Assembly: GCF_001953975.1 (NCBI RefSeq)
Contig: NZ_MBEJ01000055.1
Coordinates: forward strand, 1-64,000
From: Mycobacterium sp. NS-7484
GTDB lineage: Bacteria; Actinomycetota; Actinomycetes; Mycobacteriales; Mycobacteriaceae
Direction: 5' to 3'
Length of the DNA stretch: 64,000 bases
The translations under genes and the position numbers were made by a program. Shown one piece after another: positions 8,675-17,970 of the stretch. Each line of letters begins with the position of its first letter. Position 1 is the stretch's first letter. The notes under the pieces are model-generated. The model ran no database searches. It saw only the letters and a program-made list of their open reading frames with translations, and was not told the DNA's origin.

Positions 8675-9534
8675 AATTCGGAAGTGCCGGTTTAGTAGCC
8701 GTCATGGCGGGGGCGGCTTCCGTGCTGAGCAATGTGACGATGCCGTCCGCCGACGCGGCACCGTGTCCGGATGCCGAGGTGGTCTTCGCCCGCGGCACCA
8801 TGGAGCAACCTGGGGTGGGCACCATGGGTGAGGCGTTCATCGATTCGTTGCGGGCCAACGTCGCTCCGAAGTCCGTGGCGGTGTACGCGGTCGATTACCC
8901 GGCCACCACCGACTTCCCGACGGCCGTCCAGGGCATCGCCGACGCACGCGCGCGCATCATGTCCACGGCCGCGGCCTGTCCCGACACCAAGATGGTGCTG
9001 GGCGGGTTCTCCCAAGGCGCGGCGGTGATGGGCTTCGTCACCGCAGCCGTTGTGCCCGACGGGGTTTCACCGGCTGACGTGCCGGCGCCGATGCCGGCGG
9101 AGATCGCTGATCACGTGTCCGCGGTGACGTTGTTCGGTAAACCGTCGCCGCGGTTCATGAAGGTACTCAACAACCCGTCGATCGTCGTCGGGCCGTATTA
9201 CGCAGCCAAGGCCATCGACTTGTGCGTCGACAACGATCTGGTGTGCGACCCGCAGGGCAGAAGCTTCGCCATCCACACGCAGTACACCGAAGAGGGGTTG
9301 GTGGATCAGGGGGCAGTGTTCGCGGCGAGCAAGCTGCGTGACGACTGGGCCCAAGAAGCGGCGGAGTCGGCTCCTCCGGCCACGCTGGTGGGTACCGGCC
9401 CGTCACAGCACGGACCGTCTCTGCAACCTGCTCAGCACATGGGGCCCGAACCCCAGACGCGGCCCGGCCCGGTGCCGCGTCCGGCATCGCCTGCGCCGAC
9501 GAGCACTGCGGCGCCGGTCGCCCCGCTGGCTTGA
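8668..9534 (+). CDS. Cutinase family serine esterase, secreted
   Basis: About 288 residues from GTG 8668 (GTG 8671 and TTG 8665 are alternatives). A hydrophobic signal segment ends near ADA-APCPD. The alpha/beta-hydrolase body shows the nucleophile Ser115 in GGFSQG, an Asp in the CVDNDLVCDP segment and a His in AIHTQY, which is the cutinase triad with its Cys pairs. A Pro-rich tail of about 50 residues follows. Mycobacterial cutinase-like proteins hydrolyse ester lipids or phospholipids outside the cell. The N-terminus is uncertain because a better start lies in another frame at 8615. It is convergent with the lipoprotein gene, whose stop abuts at 9535. Confidence 0.85.
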   Translation: MVKFGSAGLVAVMAGAASVLSNVTMPSADAAPCPDAEVVFARGTMEQPGVGTMGEAFIDSLRANVAPKSVAVYAVDYPATTDFPTAVQGIADARARIMSTAAACPDTKMVLGGFSQGAAVMGFVTAAVVPDGVSPADVPAPMPAEIADHVSAVTLFGKPSPRFMKVLNNPSIVVGPYYAAKAIDLCVDNDLVCDPQGRSFAIHTQYTEEGLVDQGAVFAASKLRDDWAQEAAESAPPATLVGTGPSQHGPSLQPAQHMGPEPQTRPGPVPRPASPAPTSTAAPVAPLA

Positions 9535-9981
9535 TCAGCTCACGTCGACGCCCAAGAGTGTGAGGCCTTCCTTGATCCGCAGGTGCGCCTCGTCCATGGT
9601 GTCGCCCAGCTTGGTCAATCGGCTGGAACTGTTGGCCGGCGTCAACGCCACGCACTGGTCGGCCATGCTGCGATAGCCGTCGAACCCTTCCCGCAACGCC
9701 GTGTTGACCTTGACGTCAGGGCCGGGAAGCACCCGGTTCTTGGCCGAGTCGATGTAGTCGCGCATGTCGCTGCAGGCGTTGTGCAGGTCGGTGTAGTTGG
9801 TCATGTGATCGGGCGTCACCATCGCGTTGGCGATCGGCCCCAGCTGGGTGCCCAGCCCGGCCACCGCGTCCACCACCGCCTGGCGCCATTCGTCGGTCAC
9901 CGGAGCCGCGGTGGGCGTACCTGCCACGGCGCACCCGGTGAGCAGGGCGGCGGCAGCCGAGACGACGACGAGGTACCTCAT
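9535..9981 (-). CDS. Small lipoprotein, unknown function
   Basis: 148 residues. The signal peptide MRYLVVVSAAAALLTGC has a lipobox (LTGC) with Cys17 as the lipidation site. The mature part is helical, with two further Cys (NACSD and DQCVA) that could form a disulfide. Start ATG 9981 is picked for the signal peptide; the open frame continues upstream without a plausible N-terminus. Probably anchored on the outer face of the plasma membrane. It diverges from the 'MDLVLG' paralog at 10127. Confidence 0.75.
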   Translation of the reverse strand: MRYLVVVSAAAALLTGCAVAGTPTAAPVTDEWRQAVVDAVAGLGTQLGPIANAMVTPDHMTNYTDLHNACSDMRDYIDSAKNRVLPGPDVKVNTALREGFDGYRSMADQCVALTPANSSSRLTKLGDTMDEAHLRIKEGLTLLGVDVS

Positions 9982-10126
9982 ATACAGCGAGCTTATGGGG
10001 TGCCGTCGTTCCGGCGCGCGCCACGGCTGCTCGAAGAGTTTGCGCAGTGATCGCCGCAGCCAGGTGTAAGCGCGGTCACACCGGTAACCTGAGTTGCGAG
10101 TGACTAGAGCAGATCGGGGGATCGAC

Positions 10127-11278
10127 ATGGATCTCGTGCTCGGCCTCGCGATGACCTCGAGGGCCGTTCGGTGGGTGCTCGTCGAAGGTACGACGGGCGA
10201 GGGACGTCCCCTCGACCGTGGCGCCATCTCGTTCGACGACGTCGCCACCTACGACCCGGACGGACTGTTGCGCGGGTTGGTCGACGACACCGAACTCGAC
10301 GGGATGCACCGCATCCACGCGATCGGCGTGACGTGGACCAACGATGCGGCGCCGCTGGCCAGTCACATCATGCAATCACTGGACAGCCGGGGCTACGGCA
10401 ACGTCTTCGCCGTCTCCGAGATCGAGGCGGCCGGCATGCTGGCCAGCGGTATCGCCGAGATCACCGAACATGACGACATCGCGGTGTGCATCGTTGAACC
10501 CGATGCCGCGGTGGTGGCGATCGTGACCCCTGATGACGTGAGCGCCGACCGCATTGACCGGTCGGACACCTTCGTCGCCGACATCGCCGGGCTCCTGTCG
10601 CTCACCGGCCGGCCGATCAGCGGAATGTTCATCCTGGGCTCCGATGCACGTGAGCCGATCGTCGCCGAGCTGGCCGAGTCCATTCCGACCGCGGTGATCA
10701 CCTCTGCCGAATCCGATCTGGCGTTTGCCCGGGGCGCGGGGCTGGCCGCGGCGCTCGCGGTGAACACCCCGGCCATCACCCCGGTCAAGGCGGTGCACGT
10801 GACCAAGGTCGGCGCATTGGCCTCGGTCGTCGGGGGTGCATTGGTGACGCTCGTCGTCGCGACGTCGGCGGCCATCGGTTTGCACCTGCACCCCGGCGCC
10901 GTGCAGGAGACCGCGCACGCCGCCTCCGTCGGCGAGTCGGCACCCGAAGCCGTCCCGGCACCCAAACCCACGCACAAACCGGTGGAGAAGGCCGCCACCA
11001 AACCGGCACCCGAGGCTCCGCCGAAACCACCGGCCGCCCCGCCGTCGGTCGAGGCCGTCGACGCCCCGCAATACGTGCCTCCCGCTCCGGCCCCCGCCGC
11101 TCCGGCGCCCGAGCCGGCGCCGGCGTACGTCCCGCCCGCTCCGGAGCCGGTCTACTCTCCGCCGCCGGCCCCGGTGTACAGCCCGCCGCCGTACGTGCCG
11201 CCAGCGGTGACCTATCCGAAGCCGAGGCTGCGGGACCGGATCATCGAGCGCATCCCGATCATCAACCGCTTCCACTGA
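10127..11278 (+). CDS. Mycobacterial surface protein with 'MDLVLG' N-domain and Pro-rich tail
   Basis: 383 residues. The N-domain (1-215) starts MDLVLGLAMTSRAVRW and parallels the domain of the 4392-6218 gene. A TM helix (about 225-250) and a Pro/Ala/Lys-rich exterior with YVPPAP-type repeats follow, ending in a basic segment (RDRIIERIPIINRFH) that could form an amphipathic helix. ATG 10127 has GGGGGAT upstream. Its last 17 bases overlap the convergent SNF2 helicase gene. Function unknown. Confidence 0.7.
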   Translation: MDLVLGLAMTSRAVRWVLVEGTTGEGRPLDRGAISFDDVATYDPDGLLRGLVDDTELDGMHRIHAIGVTWTNDAAPLASHIMQSLDSRGYGNVFAVSEIEAAGMLASGIAEITEHDDIAVCIVEPDAAVVAIVTPDDVSADRIDRSDTFVADIAGLLSLTGRPISGMFILGSDAREPIVAELAESIPTAVITSAESDLAFARGAGLAAALAVNTPAITPVKAVHVTKVGALASVVGGALVTLVVATSAAIGLHLHPGAVQETAHAASVGESAPEAVPAPKPTHKPVEKAATKPAPEAPPKPPAAPPSVEAVDAPQYVPPAPAPAAPAPEPAPAYVPPAPEPVYSPPPAPVYSPPPYVPPAVTYPKPRLRDRIIERIPIINRFH

Positions 11279-13211
11279 ACCGGGCGCTGAGCCCGGCACG
11301 CTCCAGCCGCGCCTGCTCGGCCCGGACCACCTCGTCCTGATGCGGGGGTGCCTGGTCGAGATCATGCGCCAGCCGGCGGATCGGTTCGTCGACGGTGCCC
11401 TTGGCCAGCAGCCGATAGACCCGCACGGTGGGCAGTTCGCTGAGTCGCTGGGTGCGTCCGATCACCTGGCGCTCGGTGCGGGGCTGCCACTGTGGTTCGG
11501 CGATGACGAACACCGCCGGGGCGGTGAGGTGACGCAGGTTCAGCGCGCCGGCGCCGATGTGGGCCAGCAGGGTGGCCGGGCCACGATCGGTCGCGAACGC
11601 GTCGAGCATGGCCTGCTGATCGGGTACTGACGCGTCGAGCGGGCCGAAGATGTTGCCTGGCAAGGCTTTACGAATGACATCGAGCACCCCGGGATAATGT
11701 GAGAACACCACCACCCGGGCGCCGTTGATGTGGGCCTCGCTGGTGAGTTCCAAGAGCCGGTCGAGTTTCGCGCCCGGAGTCGGTGCTCCCGAGGGCCAGG
11801 CGGCCTGCCGGATCGCGCTGAAGTTGCCGCTGGCGACGGCTTGGCGGTAGCGGTCGCGGTCGGTGCGGCTCGGGCGCACCCACTCCTCGGTCGCGATGCG
11901 CACCGGCAGTTCGTCGACGACGTCGCGGTAGTCGCGCCGCAGGTACACCCGGTCGACCGTGCGGCGGAATGCGACCGAACCGCGCTCGCCCGCGTTGGGC
12001 GGGACTTTCCCCGCCACGTCGGGCTGCAGGAAGTCGGCCAGGTGGCGGAAGCCGCCGATGCGCTGGTGCATCGGCACCCCGGACAGAAACAACACCCGGT
12101 TATCGGAGGTCAGCACGTTGCGCACGGCGCGGGCCCGGTCGGATTTCGGGTCACGCAGCAGGTGCGCCTCGTCGACGATCACCAGGCCGGGGCGTTCGGG
12201 CAGCTTGATGCGCGCCAGCGTGTCGAAGGAGACGACCGCCACCCCGCCTGTGGACTTCCACTGCTCAAGGCGGTCCTCGCGGGCGCTGCCCCGGATCTCG
12301 ATCGCCCGCAGCCCGGTGTGCTTGGCGGTCTCTGCGGCCCAATGGATTCCGGTGTCGCGCTGGCAGATCACCAGGGTGTGGCGGGTCTGTCCGACCGCGG
12401 CCAGGTGTGCCGCGACCGCCAGGGCCTGCACGGTTTTGCCCAGACCCAGGTCGTCACAGATCAGCACGCGCTCGCGCGCCAACGCATAACGGGCGCCGAA
12501 CTCCTGGTACCCACGTAGCTCGGTACGCAGCAGCGACCGGTTCAGCACCGTCTGCTCGACCTGGGCCGCCACCTCCACGCCGACGAAACCCTGGGCGGCA
12601 TCCACATCGGTTGTGCCCGAGGCGAACTCGCTGAGTAGTCGGTCTATCGGGCGGGGGTCGGTGCGGTAGCACTCCCACGGGTCGCCCGCGTGATGGTAGG
12701 CGTCGTCGATCCGGTTGATCAGGCCGGTCACCGCTTCGAGCAGTTGATCGGAGGCGGTGTGGCTGCGCAGCCGCGGCATCAACCGGCGCAGTTGTTTGAC
12801 CGGTGCATCGGCGTGCGCCAGGGTCAGCAGTGAGGTCAGCAGCGTGGTGTCGTGTTCGCGGCGCAGCCGGGGTCGGGTGGTGGTGCGGATGTGGTCGGCC
12901 ATGGCCTGGGCTGCGGCCTGCGCGGCTTGCGCAGCCTCGATGTCGACGCCGGGCACCTGGGTCAACAGGCGGGCCGGCACCGCGTGGACATCGGCGACGG
13001 TGCGGTACTCGGAGTTGGCCAGGCCGCCGAGGCGGGCGCCGCGCGCCAGGTACGGGCGTAGGCGGTCCAGCGCAGTGGCCTGCAGAGTCTGGGTCACCAC
13101 CTCGTCGGTGGTGGTGCGGATCCGGTCGGCGATTTCGGCGCGGAGTTTGCCGACGCCGGCGAGCGCAGCGTCGGCATGGCGGATCAGCTCGGTGGCATCT
13201 GCGCTGTCCAT
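11262..13211 (-). CDS. SNF2/DEAH-type helicase
   Basis: 649 residues. Residues about 1-200 are helical with a helix-hairpin-helix-like stretch (LLTQVPGVD). The first RecA domain has Walker A DDLGLGKT (near residue 259) and Walker B IVDEAHLL (near 345), followed by LSGVP. The second domain carries ARVVVFSHY and the motif VI segment ERQVIGRTQR. This is the SWI2/SNF2 family of dsDNA translocases. No nuclease domain is visible, so a role in repair, recombination or defence is open. The 3' end overlaps the convergent 10127-11278 gene by 17 bases. Confidence 0.8.
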   Translation of the reverse strand: MDSADATELIRHADAALAGVGKLRAEIADRIRTTTDEVVTQTLQATALDRLRPYLARGARLGGLANSEYRTVADVHAVPARLLTQVPGVDIEAAQAAQAAAQAMADHIRTTTRPRLRREHDTTLLTSLLTLAHADAPVKQLRRLMPRLRSHTASDQLLEAVTGLINRIDDAYHHAGDPWECYRTDPRPIDRLLSEFASGTTDVDAAQGFVGVEVAAQVEQTVLNRSLLRTELRGYQEFGARYALARERVLICDDLGLGKTVQALAVAAHLAAVGQTRHTLVICQRDTGIHWAAETAKHTGLRAIEIRGSAREDRLEQWKSTGGVAVVSFDTLARIKLPERPGLVIVDEAHLLRDPKSDRARAVRNVLTSDNRVLFLSGVPMHQRIGGFRHLADFLQPDVAGKVPPNAGERGSVAFRRTVDRVYLRRDYRDVVDELPVRIATEEWVRPSRTDRDRYRQAVASGNFSAIRQAAWPSGAPTPGAKLDRLLELTSEAHINGARVVVFSHYPGVLDVIRKALPGNIFGPLDASVPDQQAMLDAFATDRGPATLLAHIGAGALNLRHLTAPAVFVIAEPQWQPRTERQVIGRTQRLSELPTVRVYRLLAKGTVDEPIRRLAHDLDQAPPHQDEVVRAEQARLERAGLSARFSGSG

Positions 13212-13360
13212 GACAAATCATCATGGCACTGTCCGCTCACGGCAGGGCACAGAGATTCTTCGCCGAGCTGTGCAAGCTTTCAGGAACCACACAGCGAATG
13301 CCCAGTGCAACGGCCTACCGTGAAATCAGACGTACAGAAATGTACGAAAGGTGGCAGATC

Positions 13361-13603
13361 ATGCGAATCTCTCCTGCCGCCGCGCTGGCCGTGGCCGGCG
13401 CCGCGGCGTCGATCATCGTGGCGCCTCTGGCGGGCGCCGCACCGGCTCCGGCCGCGAATCAGCAGATCAAGCCGATCCCGCAGACGTGTGTGACGACACG
13501 GGTCAGCACTCAGTGCCGGTCACCGGGCAACGTCCAGATCAACGACGCGCCGCCGTTCGTCGATAACTTCCCGATGTATGGGTACTTCCCGTGGATCTTG
13601 TGA
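13361..13603 (+). CDS. Small secreted mycobacterial protein
   Basis: 80 residues: a signal peptide (MRISPAAALAVAGAAASIIVAPLAGAAPA), then about 50 mature residues with two Cys (QTCVTT and TQCRSPGNVQIND) and an aromatic C-terminus (PMYGYFPWIL). Small exported proteins with the 'CxSPGNVQIND' segment are common in mycobacteria, with unknown function. ATG 13361 follows GAAAGGTGG (13346-13354). The frame is open further upstream to 13223, but that part would bury the signal peptide. The 3' end overlaps the start of the molybdopterin enzyme gene, so expression is probably coupled. Confidence 0.7.
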   Translation: MRISPAAALAVAGAAASIIVAPLAGAAPAPAANQQIKPIPQTCVTTRVSTQCRSPGNVQINDAPPFVDNFPMYGYFPWIL

Positions 13604-15369
13604 CACGTTCGAGGGAGGCGCTGTTGGATCCGACCCGGCCCGAGGGTGCCCTGCGCGACCATATCGACGAACGACAGTTCGCCGGCGGCATGCTTCCCGT
13701 GCCGGCGCGGTTCCCGTCGCTCCGGGTGGGCCGGCACTGGGTCAACGCCATGTGGCTGGTGGCCTTCGCGGCCGTCGCCATGGTCGTCGTGATCGCGGTG
13801 GCCCAAGAGTTGCGCGAGTACGGCTGGATGCAGGACTTCATCGCGCGCTATCCGGGAACGTCGCAGACCTACGCGCCCGCGGTGACATCGGGTTTCCCGG
13901 CCTGGCTGCGCTGGCAGCACTTGTTCAACATCGTCTTCATGATGTTCATCCTGCGATCGGGGCTGCAGATCCTGGCCGACCATCCGCGGCTGTACGTCAA
14001 CTCCGGGTGCCGGCCCGGCACGGAGTGGCTGCGGCTGCGTGACGCGGTACCTGCCGATCGCCTGGACAAGACCGACCCGCCACAGGTGTGGACCTCCAAG
14101 GACGATTCGGTGGCGCTGCCGAAGTGGTTGGGAATCCCGGGGATACGCCATTCCATCGGCCTGGCCCGCTGGTGGCACTTCAGTTTCGATCTGCTGTGGC
14201 TGATCAACGGCGCGGTGTTCTACGTGCTGCTGTTCAGCACCGGGCAGTGGCATCGGATCGTGCCGGTGTCATGGGATGTCTTTCCGAACGCGGTGTCCAC
14301 CGCGGTGCAGTACGCCTCGCTGGATTTCCCGACCAATCACGGCTTTATCTCGTACAACGGGCTGCAGATGCTGGCCTACTTCATCACGGTGTTCGTCGCG
14401 GCGCCGCTGGCGTTCTTCACGGGTCTGCTGCAGGCCCCGGCGGTGGCCGCGCGGTTCGGCACTGGCCGAGGACCGTTGAACCGCCAGGTGGCCCGGACCG
14501 TGCACTTCACGGTGTGGCTGTGGATGGTGCTCTTCATCGTGGCCCACGTGACCATGGTCCTCACCACGGGTGCGGTGGAGAACCTCAATCACATCACGCT
14601 GGGCACCGACACCGAGTCGTATTGGGCGCTGGCCATATTCGGGGTGGCGGCCGTGGTGCTGATCGGATTGTGGCTGGCGGCAACACCTGTGACGCTTCGG
14701 TACCCGCGGCTGGTACAGAACGTCGGGCGGTTCATCGTCGGATGGGCCAAGGCCTGGATGGAACGCGCCCATCCGCGGGCGACATACCGGGACAAGGACA
14801 TCAGCCCGTACCTGTGGGCCAATGGCCGGTTGCCTGACTCGACCGAGTATCGCCGGCTCAAGCACGGCGGCTGGACGGATTACCGGCTGCGGATCGGGGG
14901 ACTGGTGGGCAACCCGGTCGAGCTGTCCTACGCCGAGTTGTTGGCGTTGCCCAAACACGAGCAGATCACCCAGCACTACTGCATCCAGGGCTGGTCGGGG
15001 GTGGCCAAGTGGGGTGGGGTGCGGATGGCCGACATCCTGACGATGGTGCGGCCGTTGCCGGAGGCGCGTTGGGTGGTGTTCTACTCGTTCGCCGACGGTG
15101 CCGAACCGGGCCACGGACGTTACTACGACTGCCACCGCATCGAGCACATGCGTGAACCACTGGCACTGCTGGCCTACGAGATGAACGGGGCGCCGCTCAG
15201 CGAGACCCACGGTGCCCCGGTGCGGCTCCGCAACGAACTGGAACTCGGCTTCAAACAGGTCAAATGGGTCGAGGCCGTCGAATTCGTGGCCGATTTCCGT
15301 GAAGTCGGTTGGGGCCGTGGGGGTTACAACCAAGACCACGAATATTTCGGGAACCGGATGCCGATCTAG
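13591..15369 (+). CDS. Cytochrome b561-like / molybdopterin-dependent oxidoreductase fusion
   Basis: 592 residues in the longest form. The N-terminal half has about five membrane helices with paired His, like a di-heme cytochrome b subunit. The C-terminal half (about 430-590) is a sulfite-oxidase-type Moco domain with the cofactor ligand Cys in HYCIQGWSG and the Arg-rich GAPVRLRNELELGFKQVKW segment. It probably passes electrons between a substrate at the Moco site and membrane heme or quinone. GTG 13591 overlaps the upstream gene by 13 bases. A TTG at 13624 has a better site (GAGGGAGG, 13611-13618) and may be the true start. The stop overlaps the convergent flippase gene by 3 bases (15366-15369). 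Confidence 0.8.
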   Translation: MDLVTRSREALLDPTRPEGALRDHIDERQFAGGMLPVPARFPSLRVGRHWVNAMWLVAFAAVAMVVVIAVAQELREYGWMQDFIARYPGTSQTYAPAVTSGFPAWLRWQHLFNIVFMMFILRSGLQILADHPRLYVNSGCRPGTEWLRLRDAVPADRLDKTDPPQVWTSKDDSVALPKWLGIPGIRHSIGLARWWHFSFDLLWLINGAVFYVLLFSTGQWHRIVPVSWDVFPNAVSTAVQYASLDFPTNHGFISYNGLQMLAYFITVFVAAPLAFFTGLLQAPAVAARFGTGRGPLNRQVARTVHFTVWLWMVLFIVAHVTMVLTTGAVENLNHITLGTDTESYWALAIFGVAAVVLIGLWLAATPVTLRYPRLVQNVGRFIVGWAKAWMERAHPRATYRDKDISPYLWANGRLPDSTEYRRLKHGGWTDYRLRIGGLVGNPVELSYAELLALPKHEQITQHYCIQGWSGVAKWGGVRMADILTMVRPLPEARWVVFYSFADGAEPGHGRYYDCHRIEHMREPLALLAYEMNGAPLSETHGAPVRLRNELELGFKQVKWVEAVEFVADFREVGWGRGGYNQDHEYFGNRMPI

Positions 15370-17741
15370 ATCATCTCGTTCTTGGTCAACCACCGCATCA
15401 CCGGCCACCCGATGAACACCGGCAACCAGCACGTCAGCACTCGGTAGAGCAGCACTGCGGGCACGCCGATCGCGGCCGGCACGCCGAATGCCGCCAGACC
15501 ACCGATCAGGGCCGCCTCGACCGCGCCGACACCACCGGGCGTGGGGGCCGCCGAGGCCAGGGTGCCGCCGACCATGGTCACCACCGTGACGGTGACGAAA
15601 GAGGTGGTGCCGCCGAAGGCTTCGACGCTGGCCCACAGTGCCAGGGCCGCACCGAGAGTCGTGCCCGCGGCGCCCAACACGATCAGTGCCAGCCGCTGCG
15701 GTTCGCGGGCGAGTTTGATCAGGTCGGCGGTGACCTCTTCGAGCTTGGGGCGGATGGCCGAGGACAGCCAGCGACGCAGTTTGGGCACGGCCAGGTAGGC
15801 GCCGACGAGTCCGAGGGCCAGCCCGGCGATCAGGTAGAGAATCGTGGCGCTGGGCACGAAGTGCGACAGGTCGGCCGATGCCCCGGCCACGGTGCTGAAC
15901 AGGATCAGCAGGATCACGTGCACGATCACCTGCACGGACTGCTGCAGTGCCACCGCGGCGGTGGCGCGCATCGTGGACAGTCCACCCTTCTGCAGGAAAC
16001 GGGTGCTCAGGGCCAGGCCGCCGACTCCGGCGGGCGTGGTGGTGGCGGCAAAGGTGTTGGCCACCTGCATGATCGAGAGGTGGCGGAAGCTGACCAGCCC
16101 GTCGGCGCACGCCCACAGCGCGGCCGCCGCACCCACATACGTCAACGCCGAGACGGACAACCCGAGCAGGGCCCACGACCAGTTCATCGTGCGCAGCTCG
16201 GAGAAGAAGGTCGGCACGGTGCTGATGAACGGGTAGGCCACATAGACCAGGGCCACCAGCAGCACCAGCTGGATCACCTGGGTGCGGGTGAACCGGGTGA
16301 TGGTCTCGGCCTGGATCTGATCGGCACCCGTCTGGTGTTTCACCTCGTCGCGCGCGGCGGCGATCACGGCCTTGGCGTCCGGGATCGCCTCGCGCACCCG
16401 GGCCGGCACGGCCGCCTTGGTCAGCCGGCGGGATGCGGTGAGCACCGCATCGCGGCCGAACGAGTCGATCGCCGCGTTCACCGCCGATTTCGCGTCGTAC
16501 AGCGCCGTGGTGGTGACGAGCAGTTGGGCGATATCGGATTGCAATTGGGCGTCGGTGGCCCCGTATTCGGCGCTGCCGAATCCGCCGAACAACACGGCCC
16601 CGTCGTCGACCGTGATCTCCTTGGCGCGCAGATCTCCGTGGGCGATCTGGTGGTCGTGCAGGGTGCGCAACGCGTTCCACACCCGTCCGACGGTGATGTC
16701 CGCGGTGCACTGGTCCAATGGGATGCCGCGTTTGCGGTTGTGCGCGTACAGCGTCCAGCCGCGGTCCAGCGCGGCCACCGACATCGTCGACGTGCTGGCC
16801 AACCCGAGATCGCCGATGGCGATGGCCATCAGGGCCCGGTGCTCGACGGCGCGGCGCATCGAGGTCTGCAGCGGCGCGGTCTCGTTGGAGCGCAGCCGCA
16901 GTTTGCGCCACACCTGCCGCACCGCGCCGCCGCTGCGTTGGTTGGGGCCGTAGAGCTCGACGACGGCGTGGGAGTCGGGATCTTGCGACGCGGCGTCGAG
17001 CAGGAGCGGACCGGCCCCGGCCGGGCGAACGACGCTGAACGCCGAGACGACGAAGCCGCGTCGGGCCAACGCACGCACCGCCCCGTCGAGCGGAACCTCC
17101 AGGGCGGGGGTGCCGACGATCCACACCACCAGCGCACCGACGAACCAGCCCGCCGACAAGCCGAGCAGTGAGCGGGCCGGCACGACTGCGCTGACCACCA
17201 GGTGGATCGGCACGAACGCCAGCAGCAGCGTCCACCACCAGCGCCGCAGCCGACGGGACAGCCAGGGCCCGGAGACCGTGAGCACCGCGGCGAGCATGCC
17301 GATCCAGCGCGGGTCGTCGAGGAATTGCGACAGCTGCGAGTCGAGCCGGTCGGACAGGTCGAAATGCCATTTGGGGGCCGCGATGCCGTTGGCGGTGATC
17401 GACAACGACACGATGGTGATCAGCGCCGCCGCGCCGTAGGCGCCCAGCAGTTTCCACTGCCGTCCCAGGATCAGGCTGACCAGGATGACGAACGGCAGCG
17501 CCAGGATCGCGATGCCGTAGGCCAGGTACACCAGGTTGGATTGGGTGGGGGTGAGCACCCCGACGATCTCGGAGATCGAGCGTTCCAGCGCCACCCACTC
17601 GTAGCGGGTGATCAGCGAGCTGGTGATGACCGTGGCCAAGAAGATCGCGGCGAGGGTCAGGCGCAGGATGTCGTTGGTGCGTCGGGTCGGCGGTTGCAGG
17701 AGGCTGCCGGTGACGGTGATATCCCGTCCGTCAACGCGCAT
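15366..17741 (-). CDS. MprF/UPF0104-type membrane flippase with kinase-like N-terminal domain
   Basis: 791 residues. After a cluster of N-terminal membrane helices (about 25-180), residues 200-430 resemble a protein-kinase fold with a catalytic-loop-like HGDLRAKEI but a FGGFGSAE in place of DFG, so catalysis is doubtful. Residues 450-780 are the polytopic lysylphosphatidylglycerol synthase TM (flippase) domain with GGxGALAL/PGGVGAVE-type motifs. No aminoacyl-transferase domain is present. Likely a lipid-translocating membrane protein of the envelope. ATG 17741 has AAGGGGGACC directly upstream. Confidence 0.7.
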   Translation of the reverse strand: MRVDGRDITVTGSLLQPPTRRTNDILRLTLAAIFLATVITSSLITRYEWVALERSISEIVGVLTPTQSNLVYLAYGIAILALPFVILVSLILGRQWKLLGAYGAAALITIVSLSITANGIAAPKWHFDLSDRLDSQLSQFLDDPRWIGMLAAVLTVSGPWLSRRLRRWWWTLLLAFVPIHLVVSAVVPARSLLGLSAGWFVGALVVWIVGTPALEVPLDGAVRALARRGFVVSAFSVVRPAGAGPLLLDAASQDPDSHAVVELYGPNQRSGGAVRQVWRKLRLRSNETAPLQTSMRRAVEHRALMAIAIGDLGLASTSTMSVAALDRGWTLYAHNRKRGIPLDQCTADITVGRVWNALRTLHDHQIAHGDLRAKEITVDDGAVLFGGFGSAEYGATDAQLQSDIAQLLVTTTALYDAKSAVNAAIDSFGRDAVLTASRRLTKAAVPARVREAIPDAKAVIAAARDEVKHQTGADQIQAETITRFTRTQVIQLVLLVALVYVAYPFISTVPTFFSELRTMNWSWALLGLSVSALTYVGAAAALWACADGLVSFRHLSIMQVANTFAATTTPAGVGGLALSTRFLQKGGLSTMRATAAVALQQSVQVIVHVILLILFSTVAGASADLSHFVPSATILYLIAGLALGLVGAYLAVPKLRRWLSSAIRPKLEEVTADLIKLAREPQRLALIVLGAAGTTLGAALALWASVEAFGGTTSFVTVTVVTMVGGTLASAAPTPGGVGAVEAALIGGLAAFGVPAAIGVPAVLLYRVLTCWLPVFIGWPVMRWLTKNEMI

Positions 17742-17970
17742 GGTCCCCCTTTCTCAGCCGCTATTGCCCGGGACCAAGGTAGCCGGATGAGTTGCCGAGA
17801 TCGGCCATTGGTGGTGATCTGGACCGTTACGAATTCACATCGATCACTCCCGTCACCGCGACCGACAATTTTTGCCAGCGCGATGTGAGCTAGGCCGACA
17901 ACAGCAACGAACGTGATGTAACTTCGATCGACATGCTGACGCCGAAGAGGCCGCTCCCGAGGAGTTAACG

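Noticed and set aside
15309..17171. 620-codon plus-strand ORF inside the flippase gene
   Set aside because: Antisense shadow with no domain; codon composition explained by the real minus-strand gene.
14269..17598. 1109-codon minus-strand ORF across the molybdopterin and flippase genes
   Set aside because: Arg/Pro/His-rich low-complexity product in the wrong frame of two well-supported genes; shadow ORF.
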